DNA from: JAJDOD01 sp050299835 | GTDB lineage: Bacteria > Pseudomonadota > Alphaproteobacteria > Rhodobacterales > Rhodobacteraceae | Direction: 5' to 3' | Assembly (NCBI GenBank): GCA_050299835.1 | Contig: JBNKWP010000012.1 | Location: 36,496 to 100,495, forward strand | DNA length: 64,000 bases | Shown here: piece by piece, positions 1 through 7,884 of the stretch | Position numbering within the stretch: position 1 is the first letter of the stretch | Layout of the letters: the number at the start of each line of letters is the position of its first letter | Made by a program: the position numbers and the translations under genes | The notes under the pieces: model-generated | Databases searched by the model: none | Told to the model about the DNA's origin: nothing | What the model saw: the letters and a program-made list of their open reading frames with translations, nothing else

Positions 1-805
1 GCAAAATAGTCAGCGTCGCGTCGGGTGCCTTGGCATAAAGAAGCGGCATGACCCGCCAATGCAGGCTGACATCGCCGTCCAGCCCGTCCAGCTCGGGGCC
101 GGGGCGTCCTCCGCCCAGGCCGGTGATGACGGCGGGCAGCGCGATCTGGTCAAGCCAAGGGAAAAGAGCCTGGCTGGCAAGTTCCGGGGGCGGATCGTCG
201 CGCAGGCTGACCATCAGATCGGACATGCGCGCCGCGAATACCTGCGGGCAGCGATGGAAGAACCAGCCGGCATTGAAATAGAGGTGGCGTTCCCAGTGGC
301 CCACCGGATGATCCGGGTCGAGGGATGCGTCCATCTCAACACCTGCGCGATCGTACACCGCGCGCCAGATATCGGCGAGTTTCGGACCATAGAGCGGTAC
401 CACCGGCCAGGTGTCCTCCCGCGCCATCGAGGCTGAAGGATGGTCGAAATCGAAGGCAACGCAGTCGATCGGTCCGGTGATGATCGTGTCGCTGTCGAAA
501 AAGACGAAGGGCCGGTCGGCAGGCATCGCTGCCAGCATCTCGATCTTGTTGCCCTGCGGATATCTGGTGCCGAAATGCACGTTTTCAAATGGCAGGATGG
601 TGGCATCGAGACGTTCAAGCGCCTCCCGCGCCTCGGGCTCCATCCGCGGATCGCCGGGCCAGAGCGGGCCGGGTTGCGGTTCGCCGACGATCAGCCGCCC
701 GGCAAAATCGGGAGCAGCATGGCGGAGCGAGGCCGCGAAAAGCACGGCCTCGTAGGACAGACGCCCGGCCTGAGCGACGATGCAGATGTCGAATTTGCCT
801 GCCAT
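1..805 (-). CDS. Glycosyltransferase-like protein (partial, C-terminus off the left edge)
   Basis: The reading frame starts at ATG 805 (protein begins MAGKFDICIVAQAGRLSYEA) and stays open to base 1, so about 268 residues are visible and the C-terminus is missing. The motif FVFFDSDTIITG near residue 105 is the DxD-type metal and nucleotide-sugar site of GT-A fold transferases, and the N-terminal DICIVAQAG strand fits the first beta strand of that fold. No membrane segment is visible, so it is probably cytoplasmic. Substrate cannot be predicted. It is divergent from the DUF3422 gene across 194 bases. I infer a polysaccharide or glycan transferase; an uncharacterised GT-A-like protein is the safe name. 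Confidence 0.7.
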   Translation of the reverse strand, partial: MAGKFDICIVAQAGRLSYEAVLFAASLRHAAPDFAGRLIVGEPQPGPLWPGDPRMEPEAREALERLDATILPFENVHFGTRYPQGNKIEMLAAMPADRPFVFFDSDTIITGPIDCVAFDFDHPSASMAREDTWPVVPLYGPKLADIWRAVYDRAGVEMDASLDPDHPVGHWERHLYFNAGWFFHRCPQVFAARMSDLMVSLRDDPPPELASQALFPWLDQIALPAVITGLGGGRPGPELDGLDGDVSLHWRVMPLLYAKAPDATLTIL

Positions 806-999
806 TGGGTGTCGTGTCGGCCCGGATTGCCCCGCGTTTGCTCTTGCCTACTGCGCCGGGCGCGGATCGTCGAGGGGTTTGGCACCTGACCGTCGCGGAC
901 AGTATGCCGTAGTATTCTTCTAAGTCACGGAATTTACGATGAAATTACTGGTCATGTTTCCGTTGGTATGTATAGTGGTCCGGGGAAAAGGTGGCCATC

Positions 1000-2280
1000 A
1001 TGAGCGCGCTGAAAGATCACGATCTGCGGTATCAACTTGCCAACGAGCTGCATGCGCGACCGTTCCCGGCCCTGGTCGCGCCTTGCCGCGCGGCCTTTTT
1101 GGCGATCAAACGGGCACAGGATGCTGCGGCAAGGGATCGCGATCTGGATCGGCAGCACCTGCTTGATCTGCTGGATCGCTATGGTGCGCCACATCCGCAA
1201 CCCGGGGCGACGCATTATTTCGGGGAGATCGGCCGTCACCGCCTGAAATGGGAAAGTCACACGGAGTTCGTGACATATACCCTCTTCGCCGATGGCCTGG
1301 CGAAGGAGCCGTTCGACGGCACATTGTTTTCGGAATTTCCCGAAGATTGGTTGTCCAGGGCACCGGGCGAGCGCATGACATCCGCCTTGATCCGGGTAGA
1401 GATTCTTGACGACGACACGGCCATTCCGGGCAAGCTGGAAAACTGGTTCGTGCACGAAAGCCTCGCCATCAGCCGGGTGCTGGACGACGCGGCCGTCATG
1501 GCGGGCGATTTTCGGATCGATGCGGCGGGTCATATGCGGTTCGCGCTCTTTGCGCGTCCCGACACGGGGGAAAGGCGCATCGGGCGGGTGGTCCAGCGGA
1601 TCTGCGAAATCGAAACCTACAAGTCGATGTCGATGCTGGGATTCGCGCGCGCCCGGCAGCTGGGGCGGGAGATCGGGGAAATCAGCGGCAAGCTGACGGG
1701 TCTGACCTCGCGGATGAATGGCGGAGAGTTGCACCCGGAAGAAACGCTCGAGGCGCTTCTGGAGGTTTCCGCAAAACTGGAGACGACCCTGGCGCATTCG
1801 GATTTCCGCTTCGGAGCGACGGGGGCTTACAACGCGCTGGTCAACCAGCGCATAGCGATTCTGCGGGAAGAACGGTTCAAGGGCGGCCAGACCTTTGGCG
1901 AGTTCATGATGCGGCGCTTCGATCCGGCCATGCGGACGGTTAAGGCGACAGATGGACAGTTGCGCGCAATGGCCGAACGTGCGGAGAGAGCGGCGAACCT
2001 GCTCCGGACACGGGTGGATGTGGAACGCTCGGCACAGAACCAGAAGCTGCTGGAATCGATGGATCGGCGCGCCGATCTGCAATTGCGGCTCCAGAAGACG
2101 GTGGAAGGTTTCTCGGTGGCTGCCATAAGCTATTACGCCGTGAACCTCATGTCCTACCTTGGCTATCCGTTCTTCCAGTCGATCGGCGTCGGAAAGGGAG
2201 TTGCGATGGCGCTCCTGACACCAATCGTTCTGCTTCTTGTCTGGCTGATGATCCAGCGCATCCGCAGAAGCGTCCACTAG
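1000..2280 (+). CDS. DUF3422 family membrane-anchored protein
   Basis: This 426-residue protein begins MSALKDHDLRYQLANELHARPFP; the LANELHARP block is characteristic of the DUF3422 family. A GTG three codons upstream (991) is possible, but ATG 1000 has an AAAGGTGG ribosome site seven bases before it. The body is soluble and helical, and two hydrophobic segments lie at the C-terminus (about residues 372-390 and 401-420), followed by a basic tail, so it is probably anchored in the inner membrane by its C-terminus. The family has no established function. Its stop codon is immediately followed by a long inverted repeat, and the next gene is convergent. Confidence 0.85.
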   Translation: MSALKDHDLRYQLANELHARPFPALVAPCRAAFLAIKRAQDAAARDRDLDRQHLLDLLDRYGAPHPQPGATHYFGEIGRHRLKWESHTEFVTYTLFADGLAKEPFDGTLFSEFPEDWLSRAPGERMTSALIRVEILDDDTAIPGKLENWFVHESLAISRVLDDAAVMAGDFRIDAAGHMRFALFARPDTGERRIGRVVQRICEIETYKSMSMLGFARARQLGREIGEISGKLTGLTSRMNGGELHPEETLEALLEVSAKLETTLAHSDFRFGATGAYNALVNQRIAILREERFKGGQTFGEFMMRRFDPAMRTVKATDGQLRAMAERAERAANLLRTRVDVERSAQNQKLLESMDRRADLQLRLQKTVEGFSVAAISYYAVNLMSYLGYPFFQSIGVGKGVAMALLTPIVLLLVWLMIQRIRRSVH

Positions 2281-2359
2281 AGCAATTCCGGAACAGATCG
2301 GATCGCATCATCGCCGCGTCACGGCGAACGCGAAAGGCGATGCCTGTTTCCGATTGCTC
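2280..2359. repeat. Long imperfect inverted repeat at the 3' end of the DUF3422 gene
   Basis: The outer arms are GAGCAATTCCGGAACAG (2280-2296) and CTGTTTCCGATTGCTC (2344-2359), which pair over about 15 positions with a small bulge. An inner hairpin CGCCG-CGTCA-CGGCG and a GCATC/GATGC pair extend the stem. The repeat begins at the last base of the upstream stop codon and lies between convergent genes. It has no T tract, so it is not a classic terminator. Its GAGCAATTCCGGA edge resembles palindromic intergenic repeats I recall from alphaproteobacterial genomes, so I infer a dispersed repeat or transcript-end hairpin. Confidence 0.55.
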
Positions 2360-2409
2360 CGGAAACGTTCCAAGCGACAGAAGCTGGGCGCGATGGGGCC
2401 GTTATCAAC

Positions 2410-3720
2410 CTAGAATTCGGTCCAGTCTTCGTCGCTGTCCACAAAACGGGTCTCGTTGACGGCAAGTTTCCGTGCCGGCGCGTCCAAAGCGGGTCTCGGC
2501 GGTGCTGACTGGAGGACCGGTCGGGCTGGTGCCGGCCTCGCCTGGGGCGGCTTGGGGGCTGCGACCTTGCCGCTGAACTGGTTGGCCATCTCGATAAGCC
2601 TTGCGGAACTCAGGGCAAGATTGCCTGCGGCTTCCGAGCTTTGCTGCGCCATCTGGGCATTATGCTGCGTGTCCTTGTCGATAATGCCGATGGCCTTGTT
2701 GACTTCGATGACGCCACTCTCCTGTTCCTGGCTGGCGGAGAATATGCGCTCGATTCCGTCGGAAACCTTGACCACACCTTCCCTGATCTCGGTCAGAACA
2801 CTGCCGGTTTCATTGACCAGCCGCGCGCCAACCTCGACCTCGCGACCGCTGGTGTCGATCAGGGCGTTGATGTCCTTGGCCGAACCGGAAGCGCGCTGCG
2901 CCAGCGCCCGAACTTCCGAGGCGACGACGGCGAAGCCTCGTCCGGCATCTCCGGCACGCGCGGCTTCCACGCCTGCGTTCAGCGCCAGAAGGTTGGTTTG
3001 GAAGGCGATGGAATCGATCACTTCAATGAACTTGCGGATTTCCTTGGAACCGCTTTCGATCTTGGCCATCGCCGCGATGGCCTGTTCGACAACCTCACCG
3101 CCTTTTTCCGCAATGGCCTTGGCGTTCATCGCCTCCGAAGTGGCGGCTTTCGCTTCCTGGGTGTTGCTTTTCACGATCGAGGCAATCTCCTCCATCGCGG
3201 CGGAGGTTTGCTCCACCGTCGCGGCCTGGTTCTCGCTTCGTTTGGACAATTCGCTGGACGTCGTCGCCATCGCTTCCGCCTCCGCTGCGATGCTGGAGGA
3301 AGTTTCGGCCACGTTTGTCAGCAGGGATTTCAGTTTGGCCTGATATGCCGACACATCCTTGGCCAGTTTCACGACCTTGGTCGCCCTGCCATCCGGCCCG
3401 AGAATCACGTTGTAACTGCCATCCAGCTTGACGAGTTGCCCGCCTTTTTTCACCCTGTCGAACTCACCCATCTGGACCTGCCCGCGGGCAAGATCGGACC
3501 AGAAACGCTGGTATTCCGGGCTGCGGGCATATTCGGGGTCGATGAACATGCTGTGGTGCTTCCCGACCACCTCATCCTGACGGTAGCCCATCGTCGTGCA
3601 GAAATTGTCATTCGCTTCGAGAATCTTGCCTTCGGAATCGAACCAGATGATCGCGTGGCTGCGATTCAAAGCCTCGATCACGGCCTGAAGTTCTTCGGGG
3701 GTGTGGCTCATGCTGCTCAT
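2410..3720 (-). CDS. Soluble PAS-domain methyl-accepting chemotaxis protein
   Basis: This 436-residue chemoreceptor has an N-terminal PAS domain (about 10-120) and a C-terminal MCP signalling domain (about 130-385). The hairpin tip EVRALAQRASGSAKDINALI that contacts CheA and CheW is intact. There is no membrane segment and no HAMP domain, so it should be a cytoplasmic sensor, like Aer-type receptors without an anchor. A proline-rich linker (about 390-415) leads to the C-terminal DWTEF, which fits the xWxxF tether for CheR/CheB. The PAS ligand (haem, flavin or other) cannot be told from the sequence. A CtrA-like box lies 44 bases upstream. Confidence 0.92.
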   Translation of the reverse strand: MSSMSHTPEELQAVIEALNRSHAIIWFDSEGKILEANDNFCTTMGYRQDEVVGKHHSMFIDPEYARSPEYQRFWSDLARGQVQMGEFDRVKKGGQLVKLDGSYNVILGPDGRATKVVKLAKDVSAYQAKLKSLLTNVAETSSSIAAEAEAMATTSSELSKRSENQAATVEQTSAAMEEIASIVKSNTQEAKAATSEAMNAKAIAEKGGEVVEQAIAAMAKIESGSKEIRKFIEVIDSIAFQTNLLALNAGVEAARAGDAGRGFAVVASEVRALAQRASGSAKDINALIDTSGREVEVGARLVNETGSVLTEIREGVVKVSDGIERIFSASQEQESGVIEVNKAIGIIDKDTQHNAQMAQQSSEAAGNLALSSARLIEMANQFSGKVAAPKPPQARPAPARPVLQSAPPRPALDAPARKLAVNETRFVDSDEDWTEF

Positions 3721-3763
3721 TTCGGATCCCTAGCTGTCTTGGGTATCCGCTATCGCCAAATGA

Positions 3764-3778
3764 TTAACCGAGGCTTAT
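3764..3778 (-). promoter_or_regulatory. CtrA-like box upstream of the chemoreceptor
   Basis: TTAA, seven bases, TTAT (TTAACCGAGGCTTAT on the plus strand) matches the CtrA consensus TTAA-N7-TTAA with one mismatch. Its near edge is 44 bases upstream of the chemoreceptor start, the same distance as the perfect box before dprA. CtrA is known to control motility and chemotaxis genes in Rhodobacteraceae; regulation here is inferred. Confidence 0.4.
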
Positions 3779-3787
3779 CGAGATTCG

Positions 3788-4762
3788 TCAGCGACCCCGA
3801 ATGCGCGGATCGAGCGCGTCACGCAGCCCGTCACCCACATAATTCACGCTCAGCACGGTAAGCGAAATCAGCAAGCCGGGCCAAAGCACCCGCTCGGGAT
3901 AGAGTTCCATCCGATCCACCGCATCGAACAGAAGCTTGCCCCAGGTCGGAAAGTCTGGCGGGAAGCCGAATCCGAGGAAGGACAGGGCGGACTCGGTGAT
4001 GATCGCGGTGGCGATTCCCAAGGTGGCGGAAACCATGATCGGGCTCATCACGTTGGGCAGCAGGTGCCGGGTAATCATCTTCACAGGAGAGGTTCCTATG
4101 GAGCGGGCGGCCAGGATGAACTCACGTTCCTTCAGCGCCAGCACGTCGCCGCGCACGATCCTTGCGGTCTGCATCCAGCTCGTCACACCGACCAGCGTGA
4201 CGATCAGAAGGAACGTGCCACCCTCGGGGCCGAACAGGCCCGCCAGGCGGTCGCGGAACAAAAGCACCGAAACCAGCAGGAGCGGCAAGAGCGGCAGGGC
4301 AAGGAAAAGGTCGGTGAGGCGCATCAGCGGGCCGTCGAGCAGCCGGAAATACCCGGCAAGCACGCCGATCAGAGTGCCGAGGAGGACCGACAGTACCATC
4401 GCCGCAAGCCCGACGGCCAGCGATATCCGCCCGCCGATCAGAAGACGCCCCAGAATGTCGCGTCCCAGGTTGTCCGTGCCCAGCGGATAGGCCCAGTTCA
4501 CCTTCGCGTCGCTGTCCCAAAGCACCGTGTAAATCGGGCGGGTATCTCTCAGGGTCAGAAAGTCGCGCCCGGTTGGCACGTATTGCGGATCGTTCCAGTA
4601 AACCCAGGGTCCGGCGACCACCATCAGCACGATGAACAGGAAGATGCCCGCGCCCCACATCGCACCGCGATGGTTTCGGAACTGGTCCCAGATATCCGCC
4701 CATTGCGACCGGGGCGGTGCCGTTGGTTGCACCTTTTCCATGGTGATCGGCGTCTCAGTCAT
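3788..4762 (-). CDS. Peptide-type ABC transporter permease, OppC/DppC family
   Basis: This 324-residue inner-membrane permease starts at ATG 4762 (MTETPITMEKVQPTAPP), which overlaps the upstream permease stop by eight bases (ATGACTGA). The N-terminal segment GAGIFLFIVLMVVAGPWVYW fits the OppC_N region, followed by DNLGRDILGRLLIGGRISL and the EAA loop around EFILAARSIGTSPVKMITRHLLP, which docks on the ATPase. Six membrane spans are expected. It works with the permease encoded just before it and with the fused ATPase and binding protein across the divergent promoter. The substrate is probably a peptide or a related compound. Confidence 0.93.
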   Translation of the reverse strand: MTETPITMEKVQPTAPPRSQWADIWDQFRNHRGAMWGAGIFLFIVLMVVAGPWVYWNDPQYVPTGRDFLTLRDTRPIYTVLWDSDAKVNWAYPLGTDNLGRDILGRLLIGGRISLAVGLAAMVLSVLLGTLIGVLAGYFRLLDGPLMRLTDLFLALPLLPLLLVSVLLFRDRLAGLFGPEGGTFLLIVTLVGVTSWMQTARIVRGDVLALKEREFILAARSIGTSPVKMITRHLLPNVMSPIMVSATLGIATAIITESALSFLGFGFPPDFPTWGKLLFDAVDRMELYPERVLWPGLLISLTVLSVNYVGDGLRDALDPRIRGR

Positions 4763-5762
4763 AGCGGATTCTCGGGTCGAGGATGCCGTAGAGCACATCG
4801 GCGATCAGGTTGAATAGGACGATCAGGATCGCGAAGATGAAGGTCAGCGTCTGCACCATCGGCAGGTCATTGGCCTGGATCGCGGTGATCAGAAGCTGGC
4901 CGATTCCATTCACTTTGAACACTTGCTCGGTGATGATGGCGCCGCCGAATATGGCGGGGATGCCAAGCGCGATGACGGTCACGACCGGGATCAGCGAATT
5001 GCGCAGGACGTGGATCAGGACCACGGCCTTTTCGCTCAATCCCTTGGCGCGGGCGGTGCGGACGTAATCCTGGTTGAGGTTATCCAGCATCGACGCGCGC
5101 ATGAAACGCGAAAGCTGCGACGTGATCTGAAGCGCCAGCACCATCACCGGCATGACCATCTGTTGAAGCTGAACCTTGAAACTCGCCCAGTCGGTGACCT
5201 TGTGCGTCGTGTCGTAGATCGACGGGAACCAGCCAAGCCAGACAGAGAAGATGACGATCACAAGCACGCCCGAGAAGAACGGCGGCACGGAGAAACCGAC
5301 CATGGTGATGAAAGTGCCTGAATTGTCGAACCAGGAATACTGGCGATAGGCGGAATAGATACCTATTGGCAGGGCGATCAGGATCGCCACGACATAGGCG
5401 ACGCCAACGACCCAAAGCGTCTGCGGCAGGCGCTGGACCACGATATCCATGACCGGCGAACGGGTCTGCCAGGAGATGACGCGCTGTTGGCCCGCGGTCC
5501 AGTCCGTGCCGAGAATGCCATCGATAAGATAGAGCGGTTCGACCACGAAGAACTGATAGAGCCATTTGGGGAAGGCGATGAACCAGGGCTGACCGACACC
5601 CAGTGCTTCGCGCATCCTCTCCCGGACATCATCGGGAATGGTCAGGGGCATCCCCGCCAGCGGATCGCCGGGGGCAAGTTCCAGAAGCAGGAAGATAACG
5701 AGACTGATGAAGAGGAGCGTCGGTACGCTCATCACCAGTCGGCGGATTGTGTATGTGAGCAT
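4755..5762 (-). CDS. Peptide-type ABC transporter permease, OppB/DppB family
   Basis: The 335-residue protein starts MLTYTIRRLVMSVPTLLFIS, the usual OppB/DppB N-terminus with a first membrane span, and has the LELAPGDP motif and the EAA loop YVRTARAKGLSEKAVVLIHV. It forms the heterodimeric membrane channel with the OppC-type partner, with which it is translationally coupled by an eight-base overlap. It follows the binding-protein gene after a 51-base gap that holds a strong hairpin, which could lower permease expression relative to the binding protein. Confidence 0.93.
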   Translation of the reverse strand: MLTYTIRRLVMSVPTLLFISLVIFLLLELAPGDPLAGMPLTIPDDVRERMREALGVGQPWFIAFPKWLYQFFVVEPLYLIDGILGTDWTAGQQRVISWQTRSPVMDIVVQRLPQTLWVVGVAYVVAILIALPIGIYSAYRQYSWFDNSGTFITMVGFSVPPFFSGVLVIVIFSVWLGWFPSIYDTTHKVTDWASFKVQLQQMVMPVMVLALQITSQLSRFMRASMLDNLNQDYVRTARAKGLSEKAVVLIHVLRNSLIPVVTVIALGIPAIFGGAIITEQVFKVNGIGQLLITAIQANDLPMVQTLTFIFAILIVLFNLIADVLYGILDPRIRYD

Positions 5763-5774
5763 GTCCCGTGACCT

Positions 5775-5805
5775 AAAAGGTGGGGCGGAGTTGCCTCCGC
5801 CCCAC
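5775..5805 (-). terminator. Intra-operon terminator or attenuator between binding protein and permease genes
   Basis: On the minus strand an 11-base-pair stem (GTGGGGCGGAG/CTCCGCCCCAC, loop of four) is followed by CTTTTAGG. It sits directly after the binding-protein stop codon and before the oppB-like start. Such partial terminators or 3'-end stabilising hairpins are common after the binding-protein gene of ABC operons. Confidence 0.65.
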
Positions 5806-5813
5806 GTATCGGA

Positions 5814-7529
5814 TCAGTTGCCGATCCGGTACCAGTCGGCGGTGTTCCAGATCTCGCTGTCCCAGACGTTCAGCTTGACGCCGCCGAGCGAGTTGGCGCG
5901 CGCCGAGATCCGGCCACGGTGGACCAGCGGGATCATGCCGCCGTTCTGGACGATTATGTCGTTCAGTTCGGCCGCAATTGCCGCGCGTTCGTCGAGGTCA
6001 GCCGTGGTGGTCAGCTTGGCGTGGAGGGCGTCATATTCCTCCATGCAGAAACGGCTGATGTTCTCGCCCTGCCACTGGGTCGCTGGAGACGGAACCTTGT
6101 TGCACAGACCGTTGCCAAGATAGGTCTGCGGATCGGTGCCGTTGAAGATGTTGGCGTACATCTCGACGTCGGCATAGAACTTCTGGAAGGTGTCGGGCGA
6201 ACCCGGGTCCCCGCCGAAGAAGACCGAAGCGTCGATGTTGCGAAGCTCGGTCTCGATGCCGATTTCCGCCCACCACTGCTTGATCAGCGCCTGGAAGTCC
6301 TGACGGACGGCGTTGGTCGAGGTCTGATAGAGAATCTTCATCGGCACGCCGTTGACTTCACGCACGCCGTCACCGTCGGTGTCGACGAACCCGGCCTCAT
6401 CGAGAAGCGCGTTGGCACCCGCAATGTCCTGCGTGTCGCAAGTCATCGAGGTCGATGCGTAAATCTCGGGCACCGGCACCCAGTTACAGGTGACGCGGCC
6501 CGCCTGACCGTAGCCGATTTCAACCAGCAGCGGCCGGTCGATGGCCATCGACATCGCCTGGTAGACCGCGGGTTCGCCCAGGAACGGGTGCGGACGCACC
6601 ACTGAGCGCTCGTCCGGCCCGAGTGCCGGGTCGGGGTTTGTGTTGTTGAGCATGATGCGCTCGACAAGCGGGCCGAAGCCGACGATCGGAACACCCTGGC
6701 CGCCTTCTTCCATCTTCGAGATCACGTCGGGCGCAAGCTGAAGGTTCCAGGCATAGTCGAATTCGCCCGTTTCCATTACCGCGCGGCCTGCTGCGGTGGC
6801 GTCGCCGCCGCCTTTGAACGTCACGCTCGCGAAGGCCGGCTTGCCTTCTTCGCGATAGTTCTCGTTTGCCACCATGGTGATCACGTCGTTCGGTTTGAAC
6901 TCCTCAACGACGAAGCCGCCCGTGCCGATCGGGTTGAAGTTGGCCTCGGTGCATTCCGGGGCTTTCGCACCAAGACAATCTGCGAATTGTGCGGCCTGAA
7001 TGATCGGTGCCTCGGCGCTCACAAATGGGCCGTAGGGGTTCGGTGTCGGCTCGGTAAAGGTCACGACAACTGTCAGGTCGTCCGGCGTTTCAACCGATGC
7101 CACACCGCCAAATTTGGTCAGCTGAGCGCACCCGCCCTCGGGATGCGTACAATATTCATAGGTGAATTTCACGTCGGCGCTTGTCAGGGGAGTCCCATCG
7201 GACCAAAGGATGCCCGGCGTTATGTTCCAGGTGATCTGGGTCAGATCCTCGCTGACGCCACCATTGCCGACCGTTGGAATACTCTCGACCAGCCAGGGGA
7301 CAAGGTTGCCCTTCTCGTCATAGCGGGCAAGCGGTTCGAGTATCATCGACGCGCTCTCGATGTCCTTGGTCCCGCCCGAAAGATACGGGTTCAGAATCGA
7401 CGGCGCCTGCCAGTAGATGATCTTCACGTCGCCGTCGCGGCCACGCTCGCCTTCATGGCCTTCTGCCACGGCTGCGGTGGACATCGCACACAGCGCGGAT
7501 GCGCCCAATAGGGCTGTCATGAGTTTCAT
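5814..7529 (-). CDS. ABC transporter substrate-binding protein, SBP_bac_5 (peptide) family
   Basis: The protein has 571 residues if started at ATG 7529, which has a perfect AAGGAG nine bases upstream; the frame is open further upstream but has no such site. An N-terminal signal peptide (MKLMTALLGASALCAMSTAAVA) sends it to the periplasm. The body is a family-5 extracellular solute-binding protein, with the typical SGGTKDIESASMILEPLARYDEKG region and the C-terminal GMIPLVHRGRISARANSLGG region. It captures the substrate and delivers it to the OppBC-type permeases that follow. The nearby M20 deacetylase suggests peptides or N-acylated amino acids, but this is inference. Confidence 0.92.
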   Translation of the reverse strand: MKLMTALLGASALCAMSTAAVAEGHEGERGRDGDVKIIYWQAPSILNPYLSGGTKDIESASMILEPLARYDEKGNLVPWLVESIPTVGNGGVSEDLTQITWNITPGILWSDGTPLTSADVKFTYEYCTHPEGGCAQLTKFGGVASVETPDDLTVVVTFTEPTPNPYGPFVSAEAPIIQAAQFADCLGAKAPECTEANFNPIGTGGFVVEEFKPNDVITMVANENYREEGKPAFASVTFKGGGDATAAGRAVMETGEFDYAWNLQLAPDVISKMEEGGQGVPIVGFGPLVERIMLNNTNPDPALGPDERSVVRPHPFLGEPAVYQAMSMAIDRPLLVEIGYGQAGRVTCNWVPVPEIYASTSMTCDTQDIAGANALLDEAGFVDTDGDGVREVNGVPMKILYQTSTNAVRQDFQALIKQWWAEIGIETELRNIDASVFFGGDPGSPDTFQKFYADVEMYANIFNGTDPQTYLGNGLCNKVPSPATQWQGENISRFCMEEYDALHAKLTTTADLDERAAIAAELNDIIVQNGGMIPLVHRGRISARANSLGGVKLNVWDSEIWNTADWYRIGN

Positions 7530-7565
7530 GCGTTTCACTCCTTGTTGGGTAGAACGTGCCTTCGG

Positions 7566-7582
7566 CGTCACCTGAAGTGACG
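7566..7582. promoter_or_regulatory. Short inverted repeat upstream of the binding-protein gene (candidate operator)
   Basis: CGTCAC-CTGAA-GTGACG is a perfect six-base dyad with a five-base spacer, 37 bases upstream of the binding-protein start codon. The position suits an operator or a leader hairpin. No regulator gene is adjacent. Confidence 0.35.
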
Positions 7583-7769
7583 AATGGTCGGGGATTATTT
7601 TTACAGGTTGCGTGATGAGCACCACGATCCAACTTCTGTTGTTCTGATCGTCCCCACCCCCTTGGCACGGACAGAAGGAGTTTCGACCAAAAGTTCGGCA
7701 AATTGCAAGCTTTGCCCAACGTCACGGCGGAAATACCTGCCGAAGTCTTCGCCAAACGGCTTCGAATTA

Positions 7770-7796
7770 TGCAAGCCGTGCGGGCGGCGGCTTGCA
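7770..7796. promoter_or_regulatory. Nine-base inverted repeat upstream of the double ATPase gene
   Basis: TGCAAGCCG, nine bases, CGGCTTGCA: a perfect nine-base-pair stem about 90 bases before the ATPase start codon. It could be a leader hairpin or a regulator site. There is no T tract, so it is not a simple terminator. Confidence 0.4.
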
Positions 7797-7884
7797 CAGC
7801 AAGCATGTCTCGCCCTGTGAAAAGCGCGAATTGACGCCCCCCGGACCTGCGTCTAGCGTTTTGCCTGTAACGAAAAGGCTCATC

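Larger units (their letters stand above)
7530..7884. promoter_or_regulatory. Divergent regulatory region of the peptide-type transporter
   Basis: These 355 bases separate the binding-protein gene (minus) from the double ATPase gene (plus) and must hold both promoters. I see two inverted repeats (7566-7582 and 7770-7796), described separately, and no convincing gene. No confident -35/-10 pair could be assigned by eye. Confidence 0.5.

Noticed and set aside
952..2277. Minus-strand frame opposite the DUF3422 gene
   Set aside because: The plus strand encodes the DUF3422 signature; the opposite frame is His/Arg-rich and has no recognisable fold.
2641..3861. Plus-strand frame opposite the chemoreceptor
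   Set aside because: The minus strand carries intact PAS and MCP motifs; the plus-strand product has no domain.
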